DNA from: Phoronis australis
Lineage: Eukaryota; Phoronida; Phoronidae
Assembly (NCBI GenBank): GCA_002633005.1
Contig: NMRA01000766.1
Location: 1-64,000 of the forward strand
Reading direction: 5' to 3'
DNA: 64,000 nucleotides
Both the position numbers and the translations under genes were made by a program. Under the pieces are notes generated by a model. The model made no database searches. It saw only the letters and a program-made list of their open reading frames with translations, and had not been told where the DNA came from. This document shows, one piece after another, positions 24,101 through 39,100 of this stretch (positions are counted from its first letter, which is position 1; each line of letters opens with the position of its first letter).

Positions 24101-27100
24101 CAGCAGTCATTTATTTACACACAGTGCATTGTGTGGTTGTTGTTGTTGTTGTCCTGTAGAAAAGAAGCTTCTGATTATGTATGTGGTTGAAAAACGAATT
24201 TCGTTAGTTAATGCCCATTAGACCTAGTAGGAATTATTTCCTTGGTTTCACTGATCTGAAGAGTTGTGTGCTACTGTAAAAGCTAACCCGTCCCCCTCCC
24301 CGATCATACCAGCTGCACATCTACTCTGCGCTTGTAATAAAGTCCCGTGTGAGTTGAGCTTTGCAAGCATGCAGTATGGTAATTATTCTCTTATGTAGAA
24401 AAATTATTACCTAAATTATCATTTAATATCCACTTTTCAAAGAACATTAACCTAACTCCAAGTAATTGGAACTTTGCCAAATGTTGTTTTATGGCACCTA
24501 CACGTTAAAGCTATGTTAATAACCTTTATTAATCTTTTTTTGCTAAGAAATTTGACAAAATCCGATAACTGAAGAATACTTTAAGTCCACTGCGTCTAGG
24601 AATTGGTTCCTAGACTGTGTCTATCAGCAGAAACATTTGTGCTGCAACATGCTCTACCTCAAAAAGGTTAGGTAAATTTAACTTTAGTCCACACTGCCTC
24701 TTATGTCCATAATTGTGTTCCCAGGGAAAATTGTGCTGCTCTGTTAATGCATCTTTGCACAGAGCTGTTCTGAGTTTCTGACTACTTGCAGGTCAGTGTC
24801 CTTCACACTGAACACAGCTGGAGCCTACTTTAATACCTGGCCTCCAGGCTCCAGGTCTTTTTGGTCAAATAGTTGATGCAAATGCTTTGGCCTTTGTGTA
24901 AACCTTTTCACATGGTTATAGTATCTACAAGGTAATATTGTAATGGACACAGGTTTACTGCATAACTGGCAAGTAACTGGGTACTCCTTATTGTTCACCA
25001 ACAATGCTCAATGACATAATCAAGGGCAAACTTGCCCCACTACTTCACATAGGTAATAAGGTCAACACATTCCACTACCTCCTTGCATTTTTGCGTTTTG
25101 TATAGTTCCCTCCACTTTCAATCTACAAAATTTTGCGTTATTTTTTTGTAACCGAGTGTCTTGATGAATAATCATTTGAAACTTTACACTCTTTGGAACA
25201 TCAAAACAATGACTTTATATATTTAAAAAAAAAAACTACACTAAAATCTATTCATTTTGTGCGAGTATAAATTGTTGTATTAAACGTCTTAAATACAGAT
25301 ACAAAGAATGTTCATTTTTGAAAAACTGAAGCTGAAACTTATGGCTTCCATGAAATGAAATGAGCCATTTTAAAGTTCCAGAAATTGTTTGTGTTGTGTA
25401 CCTTTGTTTTGATTTGCACTTCCAAGTCTTTAACCCACTTCCCAAACAGTTGTCATATACGGTAAACTCACGAGTTAACGCCCTGGGCGCTTAAATTGGG
25501 AAACCCTGAAATCCCATGGGGGTGGGCAATTACCCAAGCAGTGGGCGCTCAAACAGAAAATATGGCAAAAAGCCTGGAATGGCCAATTACCCGAGAGGTG
25601 GGGCTTACATGGAAATTTGTACAAAATAGGCGATGGACCCAAGCTGTGGGCGCTTAAACCGAAAATTGACAAAAAGTCAGGAATGAGCGATTACCCAGGC
25701 ATAGGCGATACCCGTGAGTTTATGTTACATGTATACTCACTGTTGTTTGAAAATTGGTTATTTTTGGCAATACAGACACTTAGCCAGGGGCACGTTTTAG
25801 CATGTCATGGTGTCCTCATCTTGACCCACCTGAACCTATATTTATAACTATTTGTAAAAATAACTTTAATGTGACCTTAAAAGTGTATATTCTTAGTGTG
25901 TATTCTTACCCCATTCTAAAACTGTCTATGTTGCTAGAATTTCCCTAGCACCTTTCTCTGGTAGCAATAACACTGGTATCATGTTACAAGTGTCACTTTT
26001 GCTGGTCCTTTATTGGTGGTTTATTAAGTTCACACGAGTGCCGGAAATGCTGGTAGTTTTACTGGCAAAAATTTGTAGTGAAAAAGCCAGCATTTTAGCC
26101 AGACGGGGTCACTTTTGACTGCAGTTATTTTGTTTCCTCAGCAGCAGGAATTGCTTTCCAGTGAAAATCGGCGTCACAACACGTTCCCTCTCTGCCGTAA
26201 ATTGGTTAATCCAACAATAAACAATTGCTTGTTGCCCTAGGCAACCATTGCCAATTTCCACATTTTTCTGCCTCTGAGTACTGTGTGCAAAAACATTTGT
26301 ATTATTTTTCTTTTTCTGATCATAAACTGCCACTCCCACCATTTGCAACCTTAAGTATGCACGCTCCACCTTCCTGCCTACAACTTGAGCCTGGCTACCA
26401 TTTCATTGCAATTGAGTGTGTAAAGTACTGCTTGACATTGATCATCTTGTGCTGTGTCAGTTTGCACCATGACAAACTATGTGTCAACAGGGCTTTAGTT
26501 TCTTATCACTTCTGTGTGAAAGCCATCCATCCCTTTTTCATTGAGATGGGCACTGATCTTAATTAACATGGAAGAAAATTAGGAAAGGACCAGGCTACCA
26601 AGTGTTGTAATTAAAAGTTTCAAGCATTGCTGAATTTATGTTGTTTTCACTCTACAGGGTACATAATTTTGTTATCTTTCTAGTGATTTGTGAATTTGGG
26701 ACAGCCAATATTTCCTATTTCTAGAATTTGGTCAAGTTCTGACCTTACGCGAAATGATTTTTGCTTCTCACGTTGGCTATTTTTTTACTGCATATGTATG
26801 CATAGTTTTCAATTCTGGCAAACATAAAGCACATAAATGAGTGCTCTACAAACACAGGGTCAGTAACTATTATTGTCATTGTTTGTGTGTTATTTTTATG
26901 GGCTAAAGAAATGTTTGCTTTTCTTGTTCAGCGTGACTGCTGACTGGCACTACCAAAGTTGCTCAACTCCAGTGAAATCAGGGTTCACCAAGCCCTCTGT
27001 TTTGTCACAAATTTACTGCTCCCTTGCCTTATTTATCCACATAGTGACATTTATCAGTGTTAATGGGCCAATTATTGCTAAGACAATAAAGATTTTGTCA

Positions 27101-30100
27101 ATGATATCCATGCCTTTTTTCCAAACTGCCACAATTGTTTCAGTTTGGTTGCAGGACATTCAAATGTGTCACAAATACAAACAAAAGGGTGTGGACAACA
27201 CAGCATCACCTAGATAATGTTTATGTAACTAGCTCAATGCATTACTCATGTTGAGCATTGTGTCAACATATCTTATCAACTGTCCTTCATTCCAGAACCA
27301 ATCCTACATTGTTTACTCCATGATACTCTGGTCATAGCAACTGTGGTCAGTGAAACACCCAACTAATGTGTCACATTGCAGAGAGATATCTGCAGTGGAG
27401 CAGTCAGGTGGTGGTTGTGCTGTCAATCCTGACTGTGATAAACAAGGACTACCAAAATCAACTTGGGGACATGTACCCTACCTTTTGATTATCTCGATTA
27501 AAAATGGGGTCATTTTGTGTGTAGGTTTGATGAAAAAATTACTCTTTTTAGACAGGTTTGTGCTCATAACAAAGCAGACGGAAATATTATTCATTTAATT
27601 AAATTTAAATAAATCACTCTTTAGACTTGGCCTGTGGTCCTTTTCATCTACGAAGACTGTGACAGCCCCTGTTGCAAATATGGACTCATAATAGAGTTTC
27701 CAGGCACTAAATTTTATCAGAAAAGTCGCATCTTTTGGTAGCAAAATTGGACATTAAAACCCTCTCATCTAAACGTTACTTCCCATATACCCCACCCCAC
27801 CCCACCCCACCCCACCCTGTGCCCCTCAGGCAAGTAGTGGGGTTGATCTCTTTGAAATCACCAGTTCCTTACTGTTGGTTGTGATAATTATTAGGAAGGT
27901 GGCTGTCTGGTAATAATGAAGACAAATTAGAGACCACTTGTACACACTTGTGATTAATTACCACAATCTTAGAGTCTGCCATCCATGTGTGTGATATTAT
28001 TTTTTTGCATAGTACTTTGTAAACTAAAGAATCACATGAAGGTTTCGTCTAACACTGGTAAATGAACATTTGGTGCTGAAGATTTAACAATTTGATTTAA
28101 ATTGCAACATTTCTGTTTTAAAATTCTTTCTGGGTTATCTAGGCTGTTTCTGCTACATCTAGCACTGCAGGCGTTCAAATAGACTAAACCTAATTCAAAT
28201 TTAGACTCCCCAGCTAGGATGTCCGGTTAAGCATTTGGACACCCAAGTATATCTAGCAATTCCTCGTTTAATTAGCACGCAAAATGACCAACAAGTAAAA
28301 TTCTTTTTTGTCATATTTTCTCCTCAAAAATAAAGATTAAGAAAATTTTAAGCTCATTCACCTGTCCAGGATCAAAAAGTTTGTTCAGAAATGATGTACC
28401 GTAAGATGTGAGATATTTTGTTGCAAACCCGTGTCTCCACTGCCACATGCCTCACTAAAACAGTAATTTGAGTCATGGAAACAGAGCCCCTCAACATTTG
28501 TCATGGACACCCTGAGAAATTGGGAAACTTGGGACTGGATGCCCTATTTTTGATGTCCTGCATAAACCCCTGATTGTCGAGACATGATGTATGCTTTTCC
28601 AGGAAACCGATTGTGTTAAATCAATAAGTTATAATGCTACACAATTCAGTTTCAATTGCTCAAAACAGTCTCAAGTGGCCTTTTCAGTGACAATTTTGTG
28701 CATTTGAGGTCAACACCAAGACTGGATTCAAACCCACAACCTCATTACAGTCCAACGCTAAATTCAAGAAGAACTAAAATCTCATTTTTCCCTTTACCGA
28801 TTTTCACTCCACAGATATGCTCTTCAGTCAGGGATTATTGTTGTTATTCGCAAATGCCTTGTTTAGTTATCATGACTGAATGAGTGGATGTTGTTTTTTC
28901 TAGTATTGCTACTTGCTTTCAATTGCATAGTGATTCGTCTCCTGATTAACACACAATATGGCTGACAAATGTTTTTTTGTCAAATTCCTCTACCGAAATA
29001 GATTAAGAAAATATTGGTCTGTTATTAGTTGGGGTTGTATTGTGTCGATGTCTTAAAACATTGGGTGTAGTTTACTTAACTTAAAGCATGATAATCAACC
29101 TTTGAAAATTAAAACAACTGTTTTGACAGTTTGTGCAACATGAGTGAATTACGCTGTAACTAGGTTAGGAAACAAGTGTTACCCAGAGCTGTGAGATTAC
29201 ACAGTATTTTACATGATTATGTAATACAAGATCTTGCTGTTTTGTAAGTAATCAGACAAACATTTTCAAAGCCCGGCAAGTACAAATACCCGCGAAATGG
29301 TTGAGTCGGAAAAATGGTTGAACAGCTCCCTTGAGTGTTGAATTACGGTTGTGGAGGGTATGTGCTACCACGAATTCAAAATCCAAACTACCACTAAATA
29401 TTCAGTGTTCTCCATGACCTGTTTTAACAGGTCGCCGATTTTGCCACTGATCTGTTTAGATAGCACACAACACATCTGATTTTTTCATTTTCAACAAAAA
29501 GTATCATTTTTGTGTTTTCTCTATGATATGCACATGTTGCACGTTGTCTAAATTTTCAAAGTGAATTTTTGAGGGTGGAGAACACTGATATTAATAAAAA
29601 TAACAAAACCCAAGACAGTTATACTCGAGATGGCAAAATGCCCATCCAAAAAGATGGGTGTGAGGGCAAAATGCAGTACGCACCCATGTTAGTGGCACGC
29701 CTCTTTAAACTTGTCTTTTGGGAGAGCCTCCCTACCCTTGGCTTCCTATCATAGTGCCCTTTTATAGATTCAAGACCATAACACATTCAGTGTGATGAAC
29801 TTCTGAAAACTAGGCGTTGGGAATTTCTAGCCGTGATTATTGACTGTATGTGAGAAATGTCGATTAATCATTAATTTCCTTTTAATCTTATTTGTTTTCA
29901 AACAATTTACAGAGTTTTCTTGGCAAAATTTGAATAAGTCGATATTTTCAAGGTGTGATATGCATGATTGTCCAGTTCACTCAATACACACTGGGAGGTT
30001 ATTTATAGAGCTGTGATTTATCATTGTCACAAAGTGGATGGGCCAGAAGTTATGGCTCACTAACCCAAGTGTGCCCATAATCACTGCTAATGTTGACCTG

Positions 30101-33100
30101 TTGAGTGTTTTATTGTGCTACAAAGTGTACAGTGGTGTAGGCATCTTGAACTGTTGTAGTCTCAACTTAGTCCTTGGCGTCTTTCTGGCTATGTGCAAAT
30201 TTGAGGCAATTGAGCTCAGGAACACTCGTGATCAGAACGTTATAACGTGCTTTCTATTTTGAATGATATGGGATATAAGTCTTATTTTGATACGCATATA
30301 TTGGCTGTCAGACAGTTTTTCTTCTTTTTAACACATTTCATTGAAAAATCCAAATTTTTCACCCTCAGGATGCACAAAGTTGCTATAAGCCTATCTTTGG
30401 CTGTCAAGAAGTAAGTCATAAATTACTTTCCAGTTTCTCAACTTGTCCACTAACTCAGATGTGGAGTGAGTTCTTGACTATGAAAGAGTTGACAGTTTAT
30501 TTGAGGCCATGCTGCATTATGTGACATACCATGACAAGTCAACTTATCGAGTCTTGTCTCGAACAATAATGATCGTCAGTTCATCCTTAAAGTCCAGGAA
30601 TTACTTAGGATATAAATTCATCAATTTGAGACAAAAATAATTGCTAAAATTGCCATATTTCTAATTTTCAGAGGCTTACCACATTGTTGCAAATGTTCAA
30701 AATTTTACCAAATGTTGTTTGATACCTTAAAAACATACTAAAAGCTGAGTAAATTTTCCTGAAGAGTTATATTTGTTGAGAAATTTGACAACATGCAAGT
30801 TCACCTGTCTGCCATAATGTATACCAAACTGAAGAATGTTTACCTTACTAAAACCACTTTCTTTGAGGTGGTGATGTAGTAACGTCATTTCTAAAATTTA
30901 CTGCCATTTACACCAGACTCTAGCCTATGTACATTGCCACAGCTTTTCAGTCGGTCATTTCTCCGGCCATCATCAGGTGTTAAAGCATTCTTAGAACGTA
31001 CACAGGTATCTGTTTCTCGCGTGATATGCATTTAGGTTGTATTTTTCCGCATGCACGACAGGGTTTGAACCTGGGATTTTTCAGTTATCAGTCCAACACT
31101 CGAAGCACTAGCCCACTGCGTCATCCTTGCATCCGTGCAACGTGAATACAATGTAAGTGCTCACCTTGAGCGTACCAGATACCTGTGGTAGTTCTGTAAC
31201 ACCTGAGGATAGCTGGAGAAGTAACTGAACAAAACTCTGTGTTAATGTAATTAGGCAGGAAGTTGATTTAAATTGAGGAATAGGTTTTAGATATTATGTT
31301 AAGGCCAGAAATCTAATTTAATCTAATGTGAGTACATGGGAACAAATCAATACTAGATTTGTGGCTGTACCTGTGTTGTGTTTTAGCAGCTTGTTTCATT
31401 GAAACTGCAGCTATATATCTCTCAAAAGTACCCCACCACTTGTAAAGCACAGTTCTTGCTTCGAGCTACTTTAAATTCTCTTTTGGCGTCTTCTGTGCTT
31501 GTCCGCAGCGAATAAGTTGAGTCAACTTGGCTAAGAAAGATTCTTGTGCTATATTCAACCATTCAATAATTATTGATGCCTAAAGAAATAACTATGTGTT
31601 ATTTGATTCTGGAATGATTAATATATATTAAGCAGGTGAAGTGTCGTTCTGCAGAGCACTTTCACAATGTGTGTGACTCGACTGCAGGCAAACACATGCA
31701 CTTGTTTTTTACCTGTTTGGATTTGCCCATAGGTGTCACTTCAAGCCAAGTATTTGGGAGCAACAATAATTTAAAAATAAACTTTTAAATTTTGACACAA
31801 ACGCACAGTGTATGGCATTGATAACTGTGGTGGCACCGATAACTAGGGTCAGCTCCCTTTGTTAGTGAGCATGGCCAATTAAGGGATTTTCAAATCTGAG
31901 AAAACTGCTATTAAAGCTAATTAACCAAAACAAATTAGTCCCCTTTTCAAAATGTTTTTCTAGCCAGTTTATGTTGAAGCTGTATTTTGCCGTGTTTCAC
32001 TGCTTAAAGAAACAAAAATCAAATTAGGGCTTTTACTCTCAAAAAGAATATTCCCCATTGTGATGGAGTTCTGTTTCCATCAGCAATTGACCTATTACAA
32101 GCTCCGCCCCCTTGCGAAATGTTGACAAACAAACAATAAGTTTTACCCGGCAACGTTTTGTTTGTCGGGTAAAATGGCAGCTTGGAAACGAAGGTGTGTC
32201 AAGTCGAATGCTGTGTTCTGATTGGTCAGTTAAGCTGTCACTCAAAAACCTGGCGATAGGTCAATTGGTAAAAGAAGTAGAATCTCATCAGGGTCACTTA
32301 ATGAATATTGTAATAATGGTTTTATGAGAATAAAAAGCCTACGGTGATTTGATTTTCATTTTTTGCTAACTTCGGGCAAAATTCAGCTTTGATGTTTGAA
32401 ACAAAGGTACGGTAAGCAACATCCATACACTCAGTATTTTGTATTGTTTTTTCTTCTTTCTAGCTGATTGGCTGTTTTGCCATTGCTCTTGGGACATACG
32501 CCTATTTGGAGAAGAATCGGTTTGCCCAGAAGAGCGTGGAGTCTATCTATGATCTGATGTTTGATGTAGCCATTTTGTTCATCGTCGTTGGTTGTATTAT
32601 TTTCGTCATAGCTTTCTTTGGATGTATCGGAGCCTTGCGAGAGAATGTTATCCTGCTCAAAATAGTGAGTACATTTCCTTCAGATTTGCAAACTAATGTT
32701 GTTTTTAACATTCTGTATTCTGTTGCTATTTTTGTTTCGAGTTTTGTAGTAAATTCCAAATTATACGGAGAGGATTTTCTACACTCTTTGTTGTAAATCT
32801 GCTAACTTTGTTTTGTCTTTCTTTCACTGAAGATGATCACAGAACTCGTATAGTTGTTCATGCTTAGCTGAAGAGCAAACAGTTGCATCAAGGTTCTGCT
32901 AGTGTGATTAAGGAGGTGGTCTTTTCCTAAAATTGCATTTCATTCTGTTAAGCTGTCCACAAATACTGCCATGATCAAAACTGACATTGCAAATATGGCC
33001 TTGAGAATTTCCTTGACATGACATTCATTTCGGATGTCATGAAGAAAGTTAACACGTGAAAAAAAACGCTGCACAACTTTGCATCAGTTGACTCCTTGAA

Positions 33101-36100
33101 TTTCAACAGAATGATAAAACCTATTTTAAATAGCCTTATAATTTCATGATTTCACCTCAGAGCAGCCAGTAATATTTGGAAAAAGCATACAACTTGTAAA
33201 GTAAGAAATTGCGCTCTGTTCCGTTTCAGTTTGCTGTACTACTGGGTATCATCTTTCTGTTGGAGGCTGTGGGCGCCATCTTGATGTTTGTTTTCTCCTC
33301 CCAAGCTAAAGAGTCGGTCACCAACACCTTGAAGGAACAGGCAATTGTTCGTTACCGTGATGACCTGGATCTGCAGAACCTGATTGACTGGTTCCAGAAG
33401 AGTGTGAGTACTGTGCGAGGGCAGTAACTCAGGCTCAACATTACCCCCACAGTCAGTGGCATTGATTATAAAGCTGACTGAGTGTGTAGATCTTATCTTT
33501 GTGGTTCATGCATGGTTAGAGACACATTCCTTCACTTGCATATCCAAGATTTATTTAGATTCCGCTGAGTTGAATGGAAAATTTGTTTTCGAGTTTTAAT
33601 GCTATAAAAATGACGAAAGAAATTGTTTTTATAACTAAATAAATCTTAAACCGGTGTGTAAATGTGTATCACACACATTTCTAAGTCTGTGGCTACATCA
33701 CGTGTCGGGACCTAATGAATATAAGTCTGGAAAGATTTTGGTTTGCCGCAGAAATCTTTCCAGAATTGTATTAATTGTGCCACATGATGTGGCCACAGTT
33801 GGCGTGCTGACCAGACTTAAAAATGTTTGCGAGACATTGTTTTGTGTATTTTACGACTTAACATGACTTAAATCGTTCCCTTCAGTAAACTGTTTATGTG
33901 TTGATAAATGAGCTTTTGGAATATAACATTGGTAACTAATGGGAAATTTTGAGGGTGTTGAATTGTAACAACTCCTCAAACAAATGACGGTGGTAGTTTC
34001 CTTCAAATTAGACAGCACCCAAGTAGCAATCATTCATTTGATGAATATAGGCCTTGTCTATACGATACAGTTCGTGAATATTTGAGTATTTTGCATAATG
34101 GGAAACAATGGAATACCACTGGCTTAAAATAAGAATTCTTCTACATGAGATAATTGTACTTAAAATTGTCATTTTTCCATTTTTTGAAGGTTTACTATAT
34201 TTCTGCAAAAGCTCAGGAGCCCGTTCCAACAAAATTGACTTAGCTAAGACAAATCTTAAATTTTAGTAAATTTTAAAATAAAAGTTAAATTTGTCTCAAA
34301 ACCAATTCAAGAAAGAGATCTTAAGTTTGATTTAAGTGTTTCACATAAGTTTTGTCTTAATTTTTACTAACTTACCAAATGTGGAAGTTTCAAAGTTTGA
34401 AAGTTAAGACCAATCTTAAATTTAAGTCAAATGAACTTAAGTGAGTTTCTTGGAACAGGGCCCAGAATTTTATCAAATATTACATGATAAATGCCATACA
34501 AAAAAATTATGCTTACAACCACGTGAAACTTCCTTGAAAGTAATTTTTGTAGAAAAATGTTGTGAGTTAAATTCCACTTGTCTGCCGTATTATACTCTAA
34601 GTGAAGATTTCAAGTACAAGTTAGCAAGCTGGATGTTTACGCGTACTTCATGTCTTTGCAGTTTGAATGCTGCGGTGTTGGCAACAACGGTCCCAAGGAC
34701 TGGTCATTGAACCCGTACTTCAACTGTTCTGACACTAACCCTGGTGCGGAGAGATGTGGTGTTCCGTACTCTTGTTGTATCCAGGATGAGAAGGTGAGTG
34801 GTGATGGTGGGACAGGGCTACCAGCTATAATAATGAACAATTGTAGGGAGTCACCATTCGTTCCTAAGTGCGCACGTCCTGAAATACCGCAACACCTCTC
34901 TGATTCTGTGGTGTTTACCCGCAATGTTGCGCAAACGACAGACTTTTGAAGCACAGTTGTTCACTGCTGTCATGCAACTTACTTTTTCACTTAAAGCAAA
35001 GTTTTTGGAAAATTGGGATGTGTGCTTACCAAACTTAACAATTTTGTTTTAATAATTTTGGGTGCTGCATCCGTGTACTAGCTAGGCACCTCACATGTAT
35101 GAATTAAATGAAAATCTTGCAAAGCACAAATGATAGGCTGCATGTGAGTTGATGGCACGAAAATTTCATGTATTTTGTAGCTGAAGTGAGCATTCAAAAC
35201 AACAAGGTGCTTTAAAGAATCGGAAGTTTTAGCTGTGTAATTTGAGTGTGCATAAAACCAATCAAGACATAAGCAATTGAAAGTTTGGGAAATTAAGGAT
35301 GGACATTTAGCTGAACATGGCACACAGACAAGTATTGTGTGTCATTCTTTGCTTAATCTCTAATTCAGCTCAGAGTTGTGATTGGGTCTAACGTTTTAAA
35401 AATAGGTTAGCCATACATGTACAATGTGTTTTTGTATCTCTGTAAAAGAAAGAGCTCATTTGACATTGCTGCAAGATGTACAGTCTTATAGGCATATGTT
35501 GGAAAAGCACTTGGGATAGATAGTGGGATAGTGGTTTTATGAGAATTCTCTGGCCCACTCTGTAAAATGTTTGTGGCTGTGAATCTTTTTGAAACTATAT
35601 TATCACAGCAGAAGTTGACCCTGTAGCCTGTAGGTTGACTTAAACTTCTGATGGTAAGATGCTGGTGTTTTTGTTGCTTCTTCCCATTTGCCCACCTGGT
35701 TGGGATTGCAAATTCCGCTAGTTCCTATTGTTTTTTAAGCTCTTTAGCACGAACTTCTATCAAATGGATTGTGTTTTGAGTTTGTCTTCTAATCCTTATT
35801 TCTTTACAGACGTGTTGTGGGCTGTCTAAAGTTGCAGCTCGTGCTTGTTGGACTTGTGGATTGTGTGAGATTAGAAAAAAAATATAGAAATGCGATATAA
35901 TTGAGTTAGGTATTTAGAAAGTTTTTTCATGTTATAAACACTTAAAGTACTAACTTTCTGTTTTCAGACTACAGTCATCAATACAATGTGTGGTTTTGGA
36001 GCTCAGAAACTGGTAAGGTTTACTTAATTGCTGCTGGTGCAATGTGCCCAACCATGATGTCTGCGCACATCTGATGCAACGCAAATGACATCAGGTCACC

Positions 36101-39100
36101 TGCACTGTTTTTTGTTGTTGTTTTTTATGCAATGCTGCTGTAGGATTTTGTATGCTCACGTTCAGTTCATTTTTATTCTCTCAGGATGTGATGAAGCCGC
36201 ACTTCAACAAAAGTGCAACTTGATGGCACTTCAGATATTTTATTGCAAGTTTTAAGGATTACGGATTTGAAACTAGTGTCGTTGTTGTTTATGGTGGTCA
36301 TAGGCACTTTAAGGAAAAATTCTTGATTATCTTACATTAAGCCTGATATTAGCGCCTCACTTTCCTCATGGGGTAACTAGATGCCATTATTCAAAAAAAA
36401 TTCAAACTGGAATTTCAAGTATTTTGGAATTATTCATCACGGTTATTTATCACTAAGCTTCACAATGTCTACCTGTGGTGAACTCCTTGTTTATACGGTT
36501 TATTTAGTAAGTACTTGCGCTGTGTTTCGTTTCTTGGGTGTAAAAGTGTTGTGGATAATTTTAGGAAACTTATTTAGACCACTTACTACTAAAAAGCATC
36601 ATCGTACATTAGATAGGAAGTTGTTTCTTGGCTTGGGAATCGACTGTTCCTTATTGTCGGAGACCATGCCCTGCCATGACAGACCTACTTGTATAGCCTG
36701 GTCTCAAGCAATAATGAACTGTTACTTCTTCCCAAGGTTAGATATCTCACTCAGGCATGCCTATTGAAGCCATTAGCCACTGGATTCCGAAAAATAATGC
36801 CAAAAAAGTAGTCCAGGGATCCCTTGGAATTGACCACAAGACTTTCAGAAACAAAAACTGAGAATCAAATTGTCAGATAGGCAATGAAACAGAGATTTTA
36901 AAATTGGCGGACACACTGGCACTGTGGCCTAGTGAGATGAATGTCTGCTTCCTTTACTCAAGGTCATGGGTTCAAGTCCCACTGGGGCACACCGCTAGAC
37001 CCTTGAATCAGATCTCTAGCTCTTCAGCTTGATTTTAACTACATATTAATGAAGCATAAAAAGGGTTTCAGATGATCAGTACAATGGGCCCACCTTAGCG
37101 CCCTGTGTACCCCGTGTACCAGACGATACCTTGTGTTCTAGACTTCTTGCCATTATGTTATTATAGTCGGACACAGTAAAGATGACACTGAATTAACGTG
37201 ACATCAACGTGTGGTATTTCCTTTTGAAACTGTTTGTCTGCTGAGATCTATGCTTGAGTGTTTTTCTCTAAAGCCTCGTTTGAGGCACAGGCCATTCTCA
37301 ATGTAGAACTCGTAAGAAATGTTCTAACTAAAGTTAGGGTGTTTGCCGTTGATCAGGATAGTTACATAAATGCCAGGACTATGACCTTTCTGACCTCCCT
37401 CATATCTCATTTTCCATTGTAGAATAATAAAGCTAATGGATGTTTCCAAATAGCCAGTCACGTGTGCAGTTGAATAAGGGAGCTGTGAACTAGAAATAGT
37501 TCTCAAAAGCGATGCTTGTTTAGTTTAGTCTACTAAAGATGCGATTTGCACACAAAACATACCTGTACCACTGTAGAATGTCCGGTCCGAAATTTTTTTG
37601 TGACTCTTGCATTTGACCGACACTCATCATTTCTCTTGTGATGGACAACTAAAAGAAACCCAACCAAATAATCGTCATCTACTCACACTGATTGCCCGCT
37701 AATTTTTACAAAGAAGTTGGCCATCAACTTGAGAACATAATGCCCATGACACTCACTAGTACCGAAGATTTCCGGTAAAGTGCCCATCATCACAAAGCTC
37801 TCGTAGATACTTTTTCTGGAAAGGACGTAGTAGTGGTCATGTGACCGTTATCAAAGCGATGCTCATGGCACTTCTTTAGAACAAATAATAACTTGTTGCT
37901 TTGGGCGCTTTATCTGAAATCTCCAGTATTAACAAAGCGATGTAAACCAGGGGCTAGTGATAATTTTGTCGAGGTGAAATGACCACAGAAATTGAGTTTC
38001 TGTAGCTTGGTTAGAAATGAACAAGAGAGGAAACCCATTTGGATATTTTTTTGCATTCTAATGTAACTTGTGAAGAGAGGACCTTATTGACGAATCAGCC
38101 GGTCAAAGTTAACACATACAATCATTCCACAAATTTAGCTGCAGGATGACATAAAGTCGGGTACAAGGAGATTTACTATTGATTATATATTAGTTGCACA
38201 TGTCATTATAAAGACTTATCTGCATTGATTCCAGTGGGGGTAAGTAGTTCTATGCAATATGCTGCAGCAACTCGGTGATCTCAGAGCATTTTAATAATGA
38301 CTACAAGTATGAATTGATCGTAGTGTTTATTATCTGATACTTTGTATGTGACCATGGATTCCTTGAACAGTCGTCAGTTAAGTATGTGACCTTGAACTCT
38401 TGCAGCTGGGCTAGCCAGGCAAAATCCACATTGTGCTGTTCAAGCCTCGTTTTGGCATTAGAATGTCAGCCATGACAAGACTGGTCTATAATAACAAAAT
38501 GTAGTTGTTGATCCATCTAGGAAAGTATTCGAATTGAATCTGTTCTGCTGGACAATACTAACGAAATTTAACTCCTAGAACCTCAAAAGCATCACGCCTC
38601 CCTTGATACTGTAGATTAGCGGGAACCATCGTTTTCTTGCCTTCTCACAAGATCTCGTCTGGTTGCCAACCTCACATATGCTCTCATCCCAAGCAGACGG
38701 CATTTTGAAGTGAGCTCCACCTTACTTGTTCAGTGAGGGATTTAGCCATTTTATGAACCTAACATGAGCACCTCTTTGAAACCAGTTTTTCTTCCTGTGC
38801 AAGATCTTTACACTGTCATTCTTTAATTCGTGACCTGTGTTCTGGAGGTAGTTAAACACAGCAGACGACATTCCCTCTCCAGCAGCCCTTCTATCTTGGC
38901 ATGTGAGTTTTTTAACGGTTGTTCTGTTTCCCCAACATTTAATTTTGGGAGTACTTTCCAGCAGACCATTGTTCAATTCGAGTTACAGTGGTCTATAATG
39001 CATTAGTTGGGTGTTCTTATGAAAGAAAAGCTGTTAGACTTCATGTCTCTGTTGACAACATAGGTTATTGCTTGAGTGTGTTGCCAGTGATGTGCTAGAG

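Noticed and set aside
26225-26566. 113-codon ORF in tetraspanin intron 1
   Set aside because: No motif; overlaps another frame of similar length on the opposite strand.
31050-31126. Functional tRNA gene on the minus strand
   Set aside because: A and B boxes present but acceptor stem mismatched at several positions.
36919-36992. Functional tRNA gene
   Set aside because: B box and T-stem are good but the acceptor stem does not pair; a SINE head is the better explanation.
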